Positions 11,881-24,460 of a stretch of 64,000 bases of DNA are shown here, piece by piece. Source of the DNA: Heterohyrax brucei (Eukaryota > Chordata > Mammalia > Hyracoidea > Procaviidae). The notes beneath the pieces are model-generated. The model worked only from the letters and a program-made list of their open reading frames with translations. It did no database searches and was not told the origin of the DNA. Location: the NCBI GenBank assembly GCA_028571685.1, contig CM053152.1, positions 25,552,001 to 25,616,000 on the forward strand, in the 5' to 3' direction. Position 1 is the first letter of the stretch. Every line of letters begins with the position of its first letter. The position numbers and the translations under genes are program-made.

Positions 11881-13528
11881 GATAGGTACGTAAGGATTCA
11901 CTATACTGTTACACTTTTTTAAAATTTTTATTGTGATTAAGTGAAAGCATACAATACAAAATTAAGTGTGCATGCCCACCTTCTGCTTTCCTTGCCCGGT
12001 GACAGCACACTCCTCCCTTTCACTCTATGTGTGTCGTATCCTCTTAACAATCTCCTGTTCCCTCTTCTCCAATCTCTCCTCTACCCTCCAGTAAGAGATC
12101 AGTAGAACAGCATCCTATAAATGCACAGAACAGTAAAGTACACACACCATATGGTCACAATTGTGTCCCCAACTCCGGTGCACTCCTGTCTGAAGGATTG
12201 ACCTCAGTAATGTTTTTTGGTCAGGGGCAGCAAGAGGTCTGGGGGCCATGCTCCCAAGGGAAACCCCAGGCTGCTAGACCATCAGTTAAGGTCTTTTAGT
12301 GGAGTTCTTGAGATGCACCCTTCTTTTTCTCATGTTGCCACTAGGACTCAATACTGTGAGCCCCATCATGGCTGTCTTTGATGGTGGCAGGGCACCATCT
12401 GGTTCTTCTGGTCTTACGTTGATACAGTCATCCGTTCACATGGGTCCTTCTGTCTCCTGGGTTCTTTTTCCTATGTCTTTGTTGTTCTTGATGATCATCC
12501 GTTCTAGATGAGTTGGGACCATTTGATGCACCTCAGATGGCAGCTTGCTAGCATTTAAGACCCAAGATGCCACTCACCAATATGTGGCACAGAGGACTCT
12601 CTTAGCAATAGGCTAGATATGACAATCTGTTTTGATGTCCCCTAAAAGCATGTTCCCCAGATCCCCACCCCTGCTACTCTATCCTTGCAATATTAGGTTA
12701 AGATTACATTAGAAGAGTTTTCAGTTTATGTTGAAGTCCAGATAATTTTCTATCTACTGTGTGCTGTCACTGTTTTCACCCAACCAAATTTCTATCAACC
12801 ATCTAATCTATGACCAGCCCTCTCCCTCCCCTAACCACCCTTGCAGTCATCCAAGGGTCTTTTCTCATGTGCATAAATCTATTTTTAACTCCTTACAGTA
12901 AGGATCTCATAGAATATTGGTCTTTTTGCCACTGACTCATTTCACTGAGCATGTCTGCCAGTTGAAACCAGGTTATGAGGTGGCTAAAATCATTATTGTT
13001 CTTTATCATTGCATAGTGTTCCATTGAGTATATGTATCATAGTTTATCTATTCATCTGTTGTTGGGCTTCTGGGTTGATTCCATCTTTTTGCTATTGTGG
13101 ATAGTGCTGAAATAAACATTCATGTGCATGTATCTATTCCTGTGACATCCTTTGTTTACATAAGACATATTCTGAGCAGTAGGATTACTGGATTAAATAG
13201 TGTATCTATTCCCAGCTTTTTAAGGAAGTGCTAAATTGCTTTCCAAAGAGGCGATACCATTTTGCAATCCCACCAGGGGTGTAGGAGAGTTCCAATTGCC
13301 ACTCCAGAATTTGTTGTTTTGCGTTTTTTTGGATCATGGGAAACTTTGTTGAGGTGAGATAGTACCTCATTGTAGTTTGAATTTGGATTTCTCTGATAGC
13401 TAATGATACTAAGCATTTCCTCATGCATCTTTGGTTGCGTGGATATCCTCTTCAGCGAAGTATCTGTCCATCTTCTTTGCCCATCACTTAATTGGGTTTT
13501 CTACCTTTTTCTTTCTACCTTTTTCTTT

Positions 13529-13847
13529 TCCAGTATCTTTTTTTTAATGAGATGGAGGAACAAATCACCAATTTTGTTTACAAACAGAAGAAATTCCAGA
13601 TAAATAAAGCACTACTGAAGAAGAGGAACACGGTGGGAGGCCTCACGCTACCCCATCTTAGGCCCTCTTACACTGCCACTGTAGTCAAAACAGCCTGGTA
13701 CTGGTACAAAAAGAGACATATAGACCTGTGAAACAGAGTTGAGACCCCAGAGATGCCAGCAGCCTCTTATGAACAGCTGATATTAAACAAAGTCTCTAAG
13801 ACTGTAAACTGGGCTAAGAACAGTCTCTTTAACAAATGATGTTGGGC
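13529..13847 (+). mobile_element. inverted and displaced ORF2 block inside L1-A
   Basis: This block reads in L1 sense orientation on the plus strand while everything around it is antisense. It corresponds to the reverse complement of 19325-19627 in L1-B. The flanks match L1-B on either side of 18940, so the block sits between neighbours that are contiguous in a normal L1. The same block is missing from its proper place at 14214, where about 540 bp of L1 are absent. The frame at 13492-13731 carries N-F-V-Y-K-Q-K-K-F-Q-I-N-K and V-V-K-T-A-W-Y-W-Y-K-K-R-H-I-D, which are L1 ORF2 motifs. Confidence 0.85.
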
Positions 13848-14464
13848 AAAGCTGCAGTACCCTGTAGATTAAGGAGATCAGATGTTGGTCTGACATGTAG
13901 TTGCCAAAATTTTCTTTCCCATTCTGTAGGTAGTCTTTCAACTCTCTTGATGAGGTGTTTGAATGAGCAAAAGTGTTTCATTCTTAGTCGTTTCCATTTA
14001 TCTATTTTCTCTTCTGTCGATCGTGCTTTGTCAGATTTTGAAATCTGTCTAAGCTGCGTATTAAATCTTCCATTGTTGAACCTATTTTCTTTTGCATGAT
14101 CTTTATTGTTTCGGGTTTGATGTTTATGTCTTTTATCCAATTTGAGTTAGTTTTTGTGTAGGACGTGAGATATGGGCTTGTTTCAGTATTTTTGCAGATG
14201 GATATCCAATTTCGCCCAACATGATGATTTCTTCTTTGAGGATCTCTTTGTTGATATGAAAGAATCCTACTGATTTACTTATGTTTATTTTGTATTCTGA
14301 TACTTTGTGGAACTCTTCTGTTAGTTCCAGTAGTTTACATAAGAATTCTTTAGGATTTTCTGCATATATGATCATATCAATTGCAAATAGGGAGATTTCT
14401 ATTTCTTTGCCAATGCAGATGGCCTTTATTTCTTTGTCTTATTTAATTGCTCTGGACAGAATCT

Positions 14465-14773
14465 CTAGCATAATGTTGAATAGAAGTAGTGAGAGTGGGC
14501 TTCCTTGTCAGTTTCCGTTCTCAAGGGGCATTCTTTCAGGCTCTCCCTATTCAGGATGTTATAGACAGTTGCCTTTGCATAGATGCTCCTTATTGCATTG
14601 AGGAGCTTCCCCTCTATTGCTATTCTGCTGGGAGTTTTTAGAACGAATCGGTGTCCAACTTTGTCAAATGCCTTTTCTGCATTAATTGACAAAATCAGGT
14701 GATTCTTATCTTTTGTGCTGTTTATGTGGTTGATCATATTAATTGTTTTACTGATGCTGAACCAGCCTTGCAT
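14465..14773 (-). pseudogene. L1-A ORF2 reverse transcriptase fragment (102 codons)
   Basis: It has the RT block H-L-I-L-S-I-N-A-E-K-A-F-D-K-V, where human L1 reads [15 protein letters not shown]: the first catalytic aspartate position is N here. The following F-V-L-K-T and L-N-A-I-R-S-I-Y-A-K-A-T-V blocks also match. It lies just upstream (in L1 sense) of the mutated F-A-I-D site. Confidence 0.85.
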
Positions 14774-15229
14774 CCCAGGTGTGAATCCAACTTGGTCATG
14801 ACGAATTATGTTTTGAAATGTTGTTGAATTCTATTGGCAAGGATTTTGTTGAAGATTTTTGCAACTAGGTTCATGAATGATATTGATCTGTAATTTTTTT
14901 TTGTTTTTGTGTTGGGGGGATCTTTCCTTGGCATTGGTATCAGTTATATTGCCTTCATGGAATGAATTTGGGGGAATTCCATCCCTTTCTATGTTGTGAA
15001 ATAGTCTAAGCAGTATTGGAGTTCACTCTTCTCTAAAAGTTTGGTAGAAATCTCCAATTAAGCCATCTGGGCCAGGATGTTTTTTGGTTGGTAGTTTTTT
15101 GACGACTTTTTCAATCTCTTCCTTTGTGATGGGTTTATCAAGTCATTCTCCTTCTCCTTGTGATAATTTTGGTATGTGATATGAATCTAGAAATTTGTTC
15201 ATTTCCTGTACGTTTTCAAATTTGCTACA

Positions 15230-15752
15230 TGTTTTAGTCAGCTAGGGCTGCTCTAACAGAAATACCACAGAGTGGATGACTTTAACAAAGGAAGGTTTAT
15301 TCTTACATAGTCCGGTAGGCTGCAAGTCCATATTCGGGGTGTCTGCTCCAGGGAAAGGCTTTCCACTTGTTGGCTCTGGAGGAAAGTCCGGTATTGTATC
15401 AGTCTTTGTCCAGGGAGCATCTTGGCTCAGGAACCTCAGGCCTGAAGGACGCACTCTTCTCCTGGTGCTGCTTGCTTGATGGTGTGAGGTTCCCAATTCT
15501 CTACCTGCTTCTCTTACTTTTTATCTCTTGCAGGATGAAAGGATTAAGGATGGGGCAAGCCATACTCCAGGGAAACACCCTTTACAGTGGAGCAGGGAGG
15601 GAATCCTATAAAGGGATTTACAGTCACACCCTAAGCTTTAACATACAGCAGAAGAAAACCACAAAATGGAGGGCAGTCACAAGATACTGGGAATCACGGT
15701 TCAGCCACATGGCTAGATGTACTTTGGGGGGGACACAATTCAATCCATGGCA
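15230..15752 (-). mobile_element. solo LTR, MaLR-like (ERVL-MaLR group), in L1-A
   Basis: A 523-bp fossil LTR bounded by TG and CA. The 5-bp direct repeat CTACA flanks it (15225-15229 and 15753-15757), as expected for ERVL/MaLR integration. It lies in the ORF2 region of L1-A, so it is younger than that L1. Related copies lie at 30905, 45443, 58032, 58611 and 60042. No internal viral sequence accompanies it. Confidence 0.8.
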
Positions 15753-16216
15753 CTACAGCACAGTCTTTCATAGTATTCTGTTATGATACTTTTGATTTCA
15801 GTTGAGTCTGTTGTGACATCTCCCATCTCATTTCTTATTTGGGTTACTTGTTTCCCGTTGTTCTTTAGTAAGTTTAGTGAAGTTTATCAGTTTTGTTGAT
15901 CTTTTCAAAAAGTCAGAGTTTGGTGTTGTTAACTTTTTCAAGGGTTCTTCCACTCTCTAATTCATTTAGTTCTACTCTAATCTTTATTATTTGTTTTCTT
16001 CTGGTGCTTGAGGGATTCCTCTGTTGCTTTCAGTCTACTAGTTCAAGCTGTACATTTAATTCTTTGGTTTGGGTCTTTTCTTCCTTCCAGATGTGTGCAT
16101 TTATAAAGATACACTGACCTCTGAGCACTGCTTTGGCTGTATTCATAGGTTTTGGTAGGATATAATTTCATTCTCATTTGAATCCCTAAATTTCTTTATT
16201 TTGTCCTTCATTTCTT

Positions 16217-16543
16217 CTATAACCATGACTTTTTGAGTAAGGTGTTATTCAGTTTACACAAATTCCAATTTCTATCTATGTTTCTTCTGCTATTGATTTT
16301 GACTTTTATGGCTTTATGGTCTGAGAAGATGCTTTGCAATAATTCAGTGGTTTGCCTTTTGTTGAGACTTTCTTTATGTCCTAACACATAGTCGATTCTG
16401 GAAAATGTTCCATGTGCATTGGAGAAGAAGTTGTACTTATCTGTTGATGGATAAAAAGTTCTATAGATGAGGTCTAGTTGATTGATTATTGCAGTAAGAT
16501 CTTCTGTGTCTCTACTGAGCTTTTTTCTGGATGATCTGTCCAT
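16217..16543 (-). pseudogene. L1-A ORF2 endonuclease fragment (108 codons)
   Basis: Part of the L1 AP-like endonuclease: [10 protein letters not shown] near the start, [10 protein letters not shown] near residues 49-58 and F-S-D-H-K-A-I-K near residues 73-80. The S-D-H triad histidine that L1 endonucleases need is preserved. The stretch is open for 108 codons inside an otherwise broken ORF2. Confidence 0.85.
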
Positions 16544-18289
16544 TACTGAAAGTGGAGTGTTGAAGTCTCCAGCTATTACTTTGGAGTGATCTCTTGTTTG
16601 TCAGTGTAGTCAGTGTTTGTTCAATATATTTAGATGCTCTGGTATTGGGTGCTTAAATATTTAATATTGTTATGTCCTGCTTATGTGTTGAAATTTTCAG
16701 CAATAAATAGTGACCATCCTTGTCCATGATGGTGGATTTTAAATTATCTGAAATTAGTATTGCCACTCCTGCTCCTTTGTATATTGTTAGCTTGGTACAT
16801 ATTTTTCCATCCTTTAATTTTCAGTTTGTTCATATCTTTGAGTCTGAGGTGTGTCTTTTGTAGGCAGCGTATGGATCAATCATGTCTTTTGATCCAGGTT
16901 GTCCCTCTTTGTCTGTTTATTGAAGCTTTCAGTCCATTTGCATTCAGTGTAATTATTGATAGGTATGTAGTTAGTGCTGTCATTTTGATGAACTTATTTT
17001 TGTGTTGTTGAAGTTTTCTATGTTGCTCTTAATATTTCTATCCTGGGTCATTCTTCTTTATGGGTTGACTTTCCATCTTTTTCAGTGTTGGCTTTGTGGT
17101 TGTTCAGACTTCTGTATTATGTTTCTTGTTTTGATATATCACATTGTGCTTTGCTGCTACCCCTATAATCTCACTTACTATTCTAAATTTAAACCAGACT
17201 TCAGCTTCTGCATATCTTTTTAATTTCCTCTCCATCTGAAAGGGCTGTAACTACTGTAATATATCCATCTTTTTAGTGTGGTGTCATAATTTGTGTGATA
17301 TGATCACTGATTCCTTTCCTTTAAATACATATATGTTTTTAATGTAATTGAATAAAAGTGTACAATCCAATTTAAATTTGCATGTCTGCCTATCTACACC
17401 TCCTTCTATTCTCCTTGCACAGTGACAGCACACTCCTTACCATTCTATTCATGTCATATCCTCTTAACAATCTCCTGTCTCCTCCTCTCCACCTTATCTG
17501 CTCCCCTCTAGTAAGAGCCCAGTAGGATGACATCCTATAGATGCATAGAACTATAAAGTGCACACACAATATGGTCACTCAGTGTCCCCAAGTCCAGTCC
17601 ATTCCTGTCTGAAGAGTTGACCTCAGCATCAGGTTTAGGGGTCATGCTCCTAGGTGAACTCCCAGGACTTTGGACCATCAATTGTGGTCTTTTAGTGGAG
17701 TTCTTAGGGTGCTTCTCTTTTTTTTTTTCTTTTGCTGCCACTGGGACTTAACACTGTGAGCCCCAACACAGCTGTCTTTGGTGATGGCAGGGCATCATCT
17801 GGTTCTTCTGGTCACATGTTGACATAGTTACACATTCACATGGGTCTTTCTGTCTTCTGGGCTCTTTTTTCCTCATGTTGTTGTTGTCCTTGGTGATCCA
17901 GTTGAGTTGGGACCATTTGGTGCACCTCAGATCGCAGCTTGCTGCCTTTCAAGACCCCAGATGCCACTCACCAAGATAGGGTGCAGAAGTGTCTTTTAGC
18001 AATAGGCTAGTTATGTCAGTTGGCCTTGATGTCCCCTGAAAGCATGATCTCTGGAACCCAAGCTCCTATTACTCTAACTTTGCAATATTAGCGTAAGATC
18101 GGAAGAGTTTTCATATTATGTTGAAGTCTAATTAAATTTATCTTCTTTCTAATGTGTGTTGTCACGATTTCACCCAACCAAATTTCTATCAGCTATCTAA
18201 TCTATAACCAACCCTCTCCTTCCCACCCTCCCCTCCCTTGCAGCCATCAAAGAGTCTTTTCTTCTGTACATGAGTCCATTTTTAAGTCC

Positions 18290-21200
18290 TTATACTAGGG
18301 GTCTCATACAATATTTGTCCTTATGTGGCTGACTGCATTCAACATCGTGTCTTCTAAATGAAACCAGGTTATGAGATGTTTCCTAAAATCATCACTGTTC
18401 TTTATCACTTCACAGTGTCCCACTGAGTAGTTTGTTTATCCATTTATCTGTTGTTTGTTTATCCATTTATCTGTTGTTGGGCATCAAAGTTGATTCCATC
18501 TGTTTGCTATTGTGGACTGTGCTTTGATAAACACTTGTGTGCATGTATCTGTTCATGTGACTGTCCTTAATTCTGTAGGATGTATTCCAAGCAGTGGGAT
18601 TAGTGGTTCAAATGGCATACCTATTTCCACCTTTCTAAGGAAGCCCAAGATTGCTTTCCAAAGAGGTTGTACCATTTTGCAATCCCACCAGCACTATAGG
18701 ATAGTTCCAATTTCTACACAGCCTCTTCAGCTTTTATTGTTTTGTGTTTTTTGGATTATAGCCAACCTTGTTGGGGTGAGATGGCACTTCATCATAGTTT
18801 TGATTTGGATTTCTTTAATAGCTAACGATCAGGAGCAAGTCTGCACATGTCTTTTGACTTCCTGTATATCCTTTTGGAGAAGTGTCTGTCCATCTCCTTT
18901 ACCCAACTCTTAATTGGGTCGTTTATCCTTTTCTTGTTGCTATTTTGCAGTACCTTGTGGATTATGGAGATCAGATATTCGTCTGACATATAAGTGCCAA
19001 ATATTTTTTTCCCATGCTGTCAGTGGTATTTTAATTCTTTTGATAAAGTCTTAAGATGAGCAAAAGCATTTGATTCTTAGTAGTTCCTATTTATCTATTT
19101 TCACTTCTGTTGATTGTGCTTTGTCAGATTTTGAAGTCGGTCTAAGTCATGTATTAAAATTTCCATTGTTGACCCTATTTTTTCTTGAATGATCTTTATC
19201 ATTTTAGGTTTGATATTTAGGTCTTTCATCCAGTTTGAACTGATTTTTGTGTAAGGTGTGAGATATGCGTCTTGTTTCCCTTTTTTTTTTTTGCAGGTGG
19301 ATATCCAATTTTGCCAACACCATTTGTTAAAGAGACTCTTTTTAGCCCAGTTTACAATCTTAGGGCCTTTGTCAAATATCAACTGTTTGTAGAATGATGT
19401 TGGTGTCTCTGGAGTCTCAGCTCTGTTCCATTGGTCTATATGTCTCTATTTGTACCAGTACGAGGCTCTTTTGACAACTGTGGTAATGTAATCATCTCTA
19501 AAGTCGGGAATTGAGAGGCTTCCTAGTGTGTTCTTCTTCAGTAGTGCTTTGCTTATTTGGGATTTCTTTCACTTCCAAACAAAGTTGGTGATTTGTTTAT
19601 CCATCTCATTGAAAGATGTCACTGGAATTTATATTGGGATTGTATTGTACATATATATCGCTTTGGGTAAAAAAAACATTTTAACAATGTTAAGTCTTCC
19701 TATACATGAGCAGGGTAGGTTTCTCCATTTGTGTAAGTCTCTCTTATTTTCTTGCAGTAAGATCTTGTCGTTCTCTTTGTATAGGTCTCTTATTTCCCTA
19801 GTTAGGTTTATCGCTAGGTATTTTATCTTCTTGGGGACTAAAGTAAATGGTATTGATTCGGTGATTTCTTCTTTAATGATCTCTGCTAGTATAAAGGAAT
19901 CCTACTGATTTACTTATGTTTATTTTGTATCTTGATACTTTGCTAAACTCTTCTATTAGTTTGAGTAGTTTACTCATGTATTCTTTAGGACTCTCTGCAT
20001 ATACAGTTGTATCATCTGCAAATAGGGAAACATTTTACTTCTTTTCCAATGTGGGTGACTTTATTTCTTTGTCTTGTTTTATTGCTCTGGCTAGAACTTC
20101 TAGTACAATGTTGAATGGGAGAAGTGAGAGTGGGCATTCTTGTCTAGTTCCTGTTCTCAAGGAGAATCGTTTCAGTCTCTCTCCATTCAGGATGATGTAG
20201 GCAGATGGCTTTGTATAATTGGACCTATTGCATTGAGGAATTTGCCTTCTATTCTTATTTTGCTGAGAGTTTTTAGCATGAATGGGTATTGGATTTTGTC
20301 AAATGCCTTTTCTGCACCACACAAAATCAGGTGATTCTTATCTTTTGTGTTATTTACATTGTTGATCACATTAATTGTTTTTATGGTGTTGAACAAGCCT
20401 TGCTTCCCTGGTATGAATCCATCTTGGTCATGAGAAATTGTGTTTTGATACATTGTTGAAATCTGTCAGCAAGGATTTTGTTGAATATTTTTGCAGCTAG
20501 GTTCATGAGTGATATTGGTCTGTAATTCTCCTTTTTCCTGGCTTTGGTATCAGGATTCTACTGGCTTCATAGAATGAATTTGGGAGTGTTCCATCCCTTT
20601 GTATGTTGGGAAATAGTCTCAGTAGTATTGGGGTTACGTCTTCTCTAAAAGTTTGGTAGAAGTTTCCAGTGAAGCCATCTGGGCCAGAATGTTTTTGGTT
20701 GGTAGTTTTTTTGATAACTTTTTCAATCTCTTCCTCTGTGATGGGTGTATTTAGTTGTTCTGCTTCTCCTTGTGATAATTTTGGCAGATGATATAAACCT
20801 AGGAATTTGTCCATTTCCTCTAGGATTCCAAATCCATTAGAGTATGGTCTTTCATTAGTATTCTGTTATGATATTTTTGATTTCTGTTGAATCTGTTGTG
20901 ACATTTCTATCTCATTTCTTATTTGGGTTATTTGTTTCCATTCCTGTTTTTCTTTAGTAAGATTAGTTATGCTAGTCAATTTTGTTGATCTTTAAAAATA
21001 ACAAAAGCTTTTGGTCTGTTTGATTTTTTCAATTGTTCTTCTGTAATTCATTTAGTTTTGCTCTAAGCTTCATTATCTGTTTTCTTCTGGTGCCTGAGGG
21101 GTTCCTCTGTTGCTCTCTTTCTACTTGTTCATGCTGTAGGGTTAACTTTTCAGTCTGGGCCCTTTCTTCCTTCTGGATGTGTGCATTAACAGAGATTAAT

Positions 21201-22100
21201 TGACCTCTGAGCACTGCTTTGGCTGTATGTATCCCATAGGTTCTGGTAGGAAGTGTTTTCATTCTCATTTGAACCCTTAAATTTCTTTATTTCATCCTTG
21301 ATTTCTTCTATAACCCTTGAATTTTTGAGCAAAGTGTTATTCAGTTTCCATGAGTTCCAATTTCTATCTATGTTTTTTCTGCTTTGATTTTGACTTTTAT
21401 GGCTTTATGGTTTGAGAAGATGCTTTGAAATATTTCAATGATTTGGATTTTGTTGAGATTTGCTTTATGTTCTGTGGTGTATTCTGGAAAATGTTTCCTG
21501 TACACTGGAGAAAAAGATGTAGCTATCTATTGATGGATAAAAAGTTCTGTATACATTGTTAGTTAATTGTGGCAATAATATCTTCTGTGTCTTTACTGAG
21601 CTTTTTTCTAGAAGATCTGTCCATTACTGAAAGTGGAGTGTTGAAGCCTCCAGCTGTGGAGAGATCTAGCTCATTTTTCAATGTAGTCAGTGTTTGTTTG
21701 ATGTATTTAGATTCTCTGATACTGGGTGCATAAATATTTAATATTGTTAAGTCCTGCTTGTGTATTGAACCTTTCAGCAGTAAATAGTGACCATCCTTGT
21801 CCATGGTGGTGGATTTTATATTAAAATCTGTCTTATCTGAGACTAGTATTGCCACACCTGCTCTTCTTTGTATATTGTTAGCTTAGTATACATTACTCCA
21901 GCCTTTAATTTTAAGTTTGTTCATATCTTTAAGTCTAAGGTCAGTTTCTTGTAAACAACATATAGACAAGTAGTGTCTTTTGATCCAAGATGTCACTCAT
22001 TGTCTCTTTACTGGAGTGTTCTGTCCGTTCCCATACAGTTTAATGATTGATAGGTATGTGTTTACTGCTGTCATTTGGATGTGTTTGTTTTTGTGTTGGT
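18290..22100 (-). pseudogene. L1-B ORF2 (endonuclease and reverse transcriptase), broken
   Basis: ORF2p supplies the nick and the reverse transcription for L1 mobility. Its N-terminal part has S-I-C-C-L-Q-E-T-D-L near 21960 and L-N-I-Y-A-P-S near 21735; the catalytic G-D-F-N-T-P-L-S reads G-G-F-N-T-P-L-S near 21650. RT blocks include N-Q-K-H-S-G-P-D-G-F-T near 20690, L-I-P-K-P-G-K near 20545 and F-A-D-D at 20022-20011. The C-terminal N-K-W-C-W-Q-N-W motif lies near 19320. The span of 3.8 kb equals a normal 1275-codon ORF2, but stops and frameshifts cut it into pieces under 130 codons. Confidence 0.88.
18431..18476 (-). repeat. perfect 23-bp tandem duplication in L1-B
   Basis: Two identical adjacent 23-bp units (18431-18453 and 18454-18476) lie in the ORF2 C-terminal region; the neighbouring L1 copies at 13030 and 8650 have a single unit. 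A replication-slippage type change private to this copy. Confidence 0.9.
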
Positions 22101-22423
22101 GTATTCTCTGTTGCTCTTAATTTTCTGTTCTGGTTCATTCTTCTTTATGGGTTGAGTTTTCATCCTTTTCAGTGTTGGTTTTGTGTTTGTTGAGATTCCT
22201 GTGCTGTGTTCCATGTTTTTATATGCTGCATCTTTTTTTGTGATTTGTGGCTACCCTTGTAATTACCCTTAGTAATCTAAGTTTCAACCCAAATTTAATT
22301 TCTGTGTATCTTATTAAGTTCCTCTTCATCTGGAAGGACTATAACTACTGTAATATATCCCTCTTTTAAATGTGAAGGTATCGGAGTTTTCATGATATGA
22401 TCACTGGATACCTTCTTTTAATA

Positions 22424-23420
22424 TTATAGCTTTGATTGAGTTTTGAGACTCCCATAACTGAGTAGGTTTCTGGATGTTGTGTCCTGCATTGCCTCCTTAA
22501 ATACACACTTAATGATTTTGTTTTTTTCTAACTGAAGAGTTTCTTTCAGTATTTCATGTAGCTTTGGTTTGGTTTTTACAAAGTCTCTAAATTTCTGTTT
22601 ATCTGAAAATGTCTTAATTTCATCTTCACATTTGAAATGCAGTTTTGCAGGATATATAATTCTTGGTTGGAAGTGTTTCTCCCTCAAGGCTTTGAATGTG
22701 TTGTCCCACTGCCTCCATGGCAGCATCATTTCTACCGAGAAGTCAGACAAAAGCCTAGAGGGCTTCCCTCTGACTGTTAGCTTTGCTTTGAGTCGCAATG
22801 CTTTTAAGAGTTTCTACTATATTTCATTATACTAAGCTTGATTATAACATGTGTTGGTGTCTTTTTTGGTGGGTGTATTTTGTGTGGTGTTCAATGCACA
22901 TCTTGGATGTTTATATTCTCTTCTTTCATAATTTCAGGGAAGTTTTCTGTCAGCAGCTCAACACATGACACTCTCTGTGTTTTCAGGTATCTCTCCCTGT
23001 TCAGGAACTCCAACTAAGTGTAGTTTGTTCCTTTCAATAAAGTCCTACATGTTTCCTAATGCTTCTTCATTTTTCTTACTTCTTTTCTCAATTTCCCTTC
23101 ATAAATGCTGGTGTCAGTTGCTCTATCCTCAAGGTCATTAAGTCTGACTTCCATCTCCTCAGTTCTGCTCATTTGGCTTTGGATTGAATTACCTAATTCT
23201 GTCATTTTTTTGGTTGATGTGCTGGACTTCAGATCATTGATGTTACATCAATTTGAACAGCTTGCTTAATTTTTCATTTTACTCTGCTGCATTTTGATTA
23301 ATCTCTAGGAGGGCTTTATATCTAATTCTTTTGTACTCAATTTCTGATAGTTTCAGAAAGACTTCTTTATCTGGGAGGTTCTCTGATTTTTTATTTTGGG
23401 GGTTTTCTGGAGTCATGAAT
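22424..23420 (-). pseudogene. L1-B ORF1, broken
   Basis: The C-terminal 124 codons (22798-22424) are open and read L-K-A-K-L-T-V-R, Q-W-D-N-T-F-K-A-L-R-E-K-H-F-Q-P-R-I-I-Y-P-A-K-L and F-R-D-F-V-K-T-K-P-K-L, which are the RNA-binding C-terminal domain of L1 ORF1p. The upstream coiled-coil region up to about 23420 is broken by stops. Normal length is about 300-350 residues. Confidence 0.85.
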
Positions 23421-24460
23421 GAAAGTTTTTTAAATGTTTGTTTAGGGTTTGTTGCATACGGGACATCTAGAGGCTGTCTATTTTCTCAGTTCTGAGAAGG
23501 ACGTTGATCATCAGCCACCTCTAGGACTACAGTGGCTAGGCCCAGTGGAATCTCTGGGGTAGCAGCCTCCACCTCCCAGCTGGCAATGACAAGGCTCTAC
23601 TTATGGAGCCACTAGGGAACTGTAAGCTCCCCCTATAGTGTGGGTTGATAAAGGCTGGAAGAGATGGCATCGGGCTGCACCACCGTTATTTCTTCAGGCA
23701 GTCTTATTCTAAAAGGTAAAAATTATCTGACCACTTCCAAAATGAGTCAGGCTGGCAGGTGTGGGAAGCCCTCCTTCTGGCTGAGAATGGAGGCACCCGT
23801 CAGGTGTCACTAGATATTGTGATATAGTTCAAGGGACAGGCTACTGCCCTGCTGACATCACTTGTTGGCCCCCTCTTGTAAAGCTACACCATGCTGAACA
23901 CAACTTTTCTGCTGAAAAACTTCTCCTAGGGTTGGCACTGCTTCCCACCCTGAGAATCAGCCACTGCGGAGGCCCCCAGTTGGGTAACTCTACCTCGCAG
24001 TCAAACAAGATGGTGGCCTGGACAAGCTGTCTCACCCCCACAAAACAGCAGAATCTATGGCAGAGGTCTCAAAAAAGAGTGTGGAGTGGCTGTGGTGCTC
24101 TGAGTCCCAAGCTAGGCTCTCAAAATCTGGCTGTGTTGTACTGATGATCACTTTAGCTCTGTGGCTCTGCATAGCTTCTGGTTGAGCCCATCCCCCACCT
24201 GCTGGCCAACAAAAAGAAAAAATGTTAAAAATGCCGGTTACCTTCAGCCTGCAGTAGCCGGCCAATTCAGTCAGAGCCACGGTCAGCCAAAGATAGGAAG
24301 TTTCCCATTCAGTGGCATGTAGTCCAAACTGAGAGCCCTATGCCATGTCCTAGGGCTCACTGAGTATCCAGAAAGCTCTGTTTATTTATCAATGAAGGCC
24401 TTAGTTTTCAGAGGGAATTAAGGAGGCATGTGTCTAGTATGCCATCTTGACTCTCCCCTC

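Larger units (their letters stand above)
11915..17324 (-). mobile_element. L1-A, 3' part of an old full-length L1 (3'UTR, ORF2)
   Basis: The poly(A) end of this minus-strand L1 is the T-run at 11915. The 3'UTR covers about 11930-12890. ORF2 runs from about 12890 to about 16990, with the C-terminal domain near 13100-13480, reverse transcriptase near 14220-15230 and endonuclease near 16200-16950. The RT active-site position (14376-14387) reads F-A-I-D where F-A-D-D is expected, and many stops occur, so it is inactive. The element is interrupted by an LTR (15230-15752) and, at 17324, by L1-B; it resumes at about 24461. A 319-bp internal block at 13529-13847 is inverted and displaced. Confidence 0.9.
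17325..24460 (-). mobile_element. L1-B, full-length L1 nested in L1-A
   Basis: About 7.1 kb, with every L1 part in order on the minus strand: 5'UTR about 24460-23430 (the start reads GGGAGAGTCAAGATGGC), ORF1 about 23420-22440, ORF2 about 22100-18290, 3'UTR about 18290-17340, ending in an A/T-rich tail. L1-A sequence stops at 17324 and resumes after 24460. A 14-bp near-identical pair (17311-17324 and 24461-24474, 12 of 14 matching) is the likely target-site duplication. Stops in both ORFs make it inactive, but its RT active site still reads F-A-D-D (20022-20011). Confidence 0.92.

Noticed and set aside
18431-18476. A CRISPR-like repeat
   Set aside because: Only two adjacent identical units without spacers, within an L1 of a mammalian genome.
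18512-18913. A 133-codon plus-strand frame
   Set aside because: It is the antisense of the L1-B ORF2 C-terminal region and has no meaning of its own.
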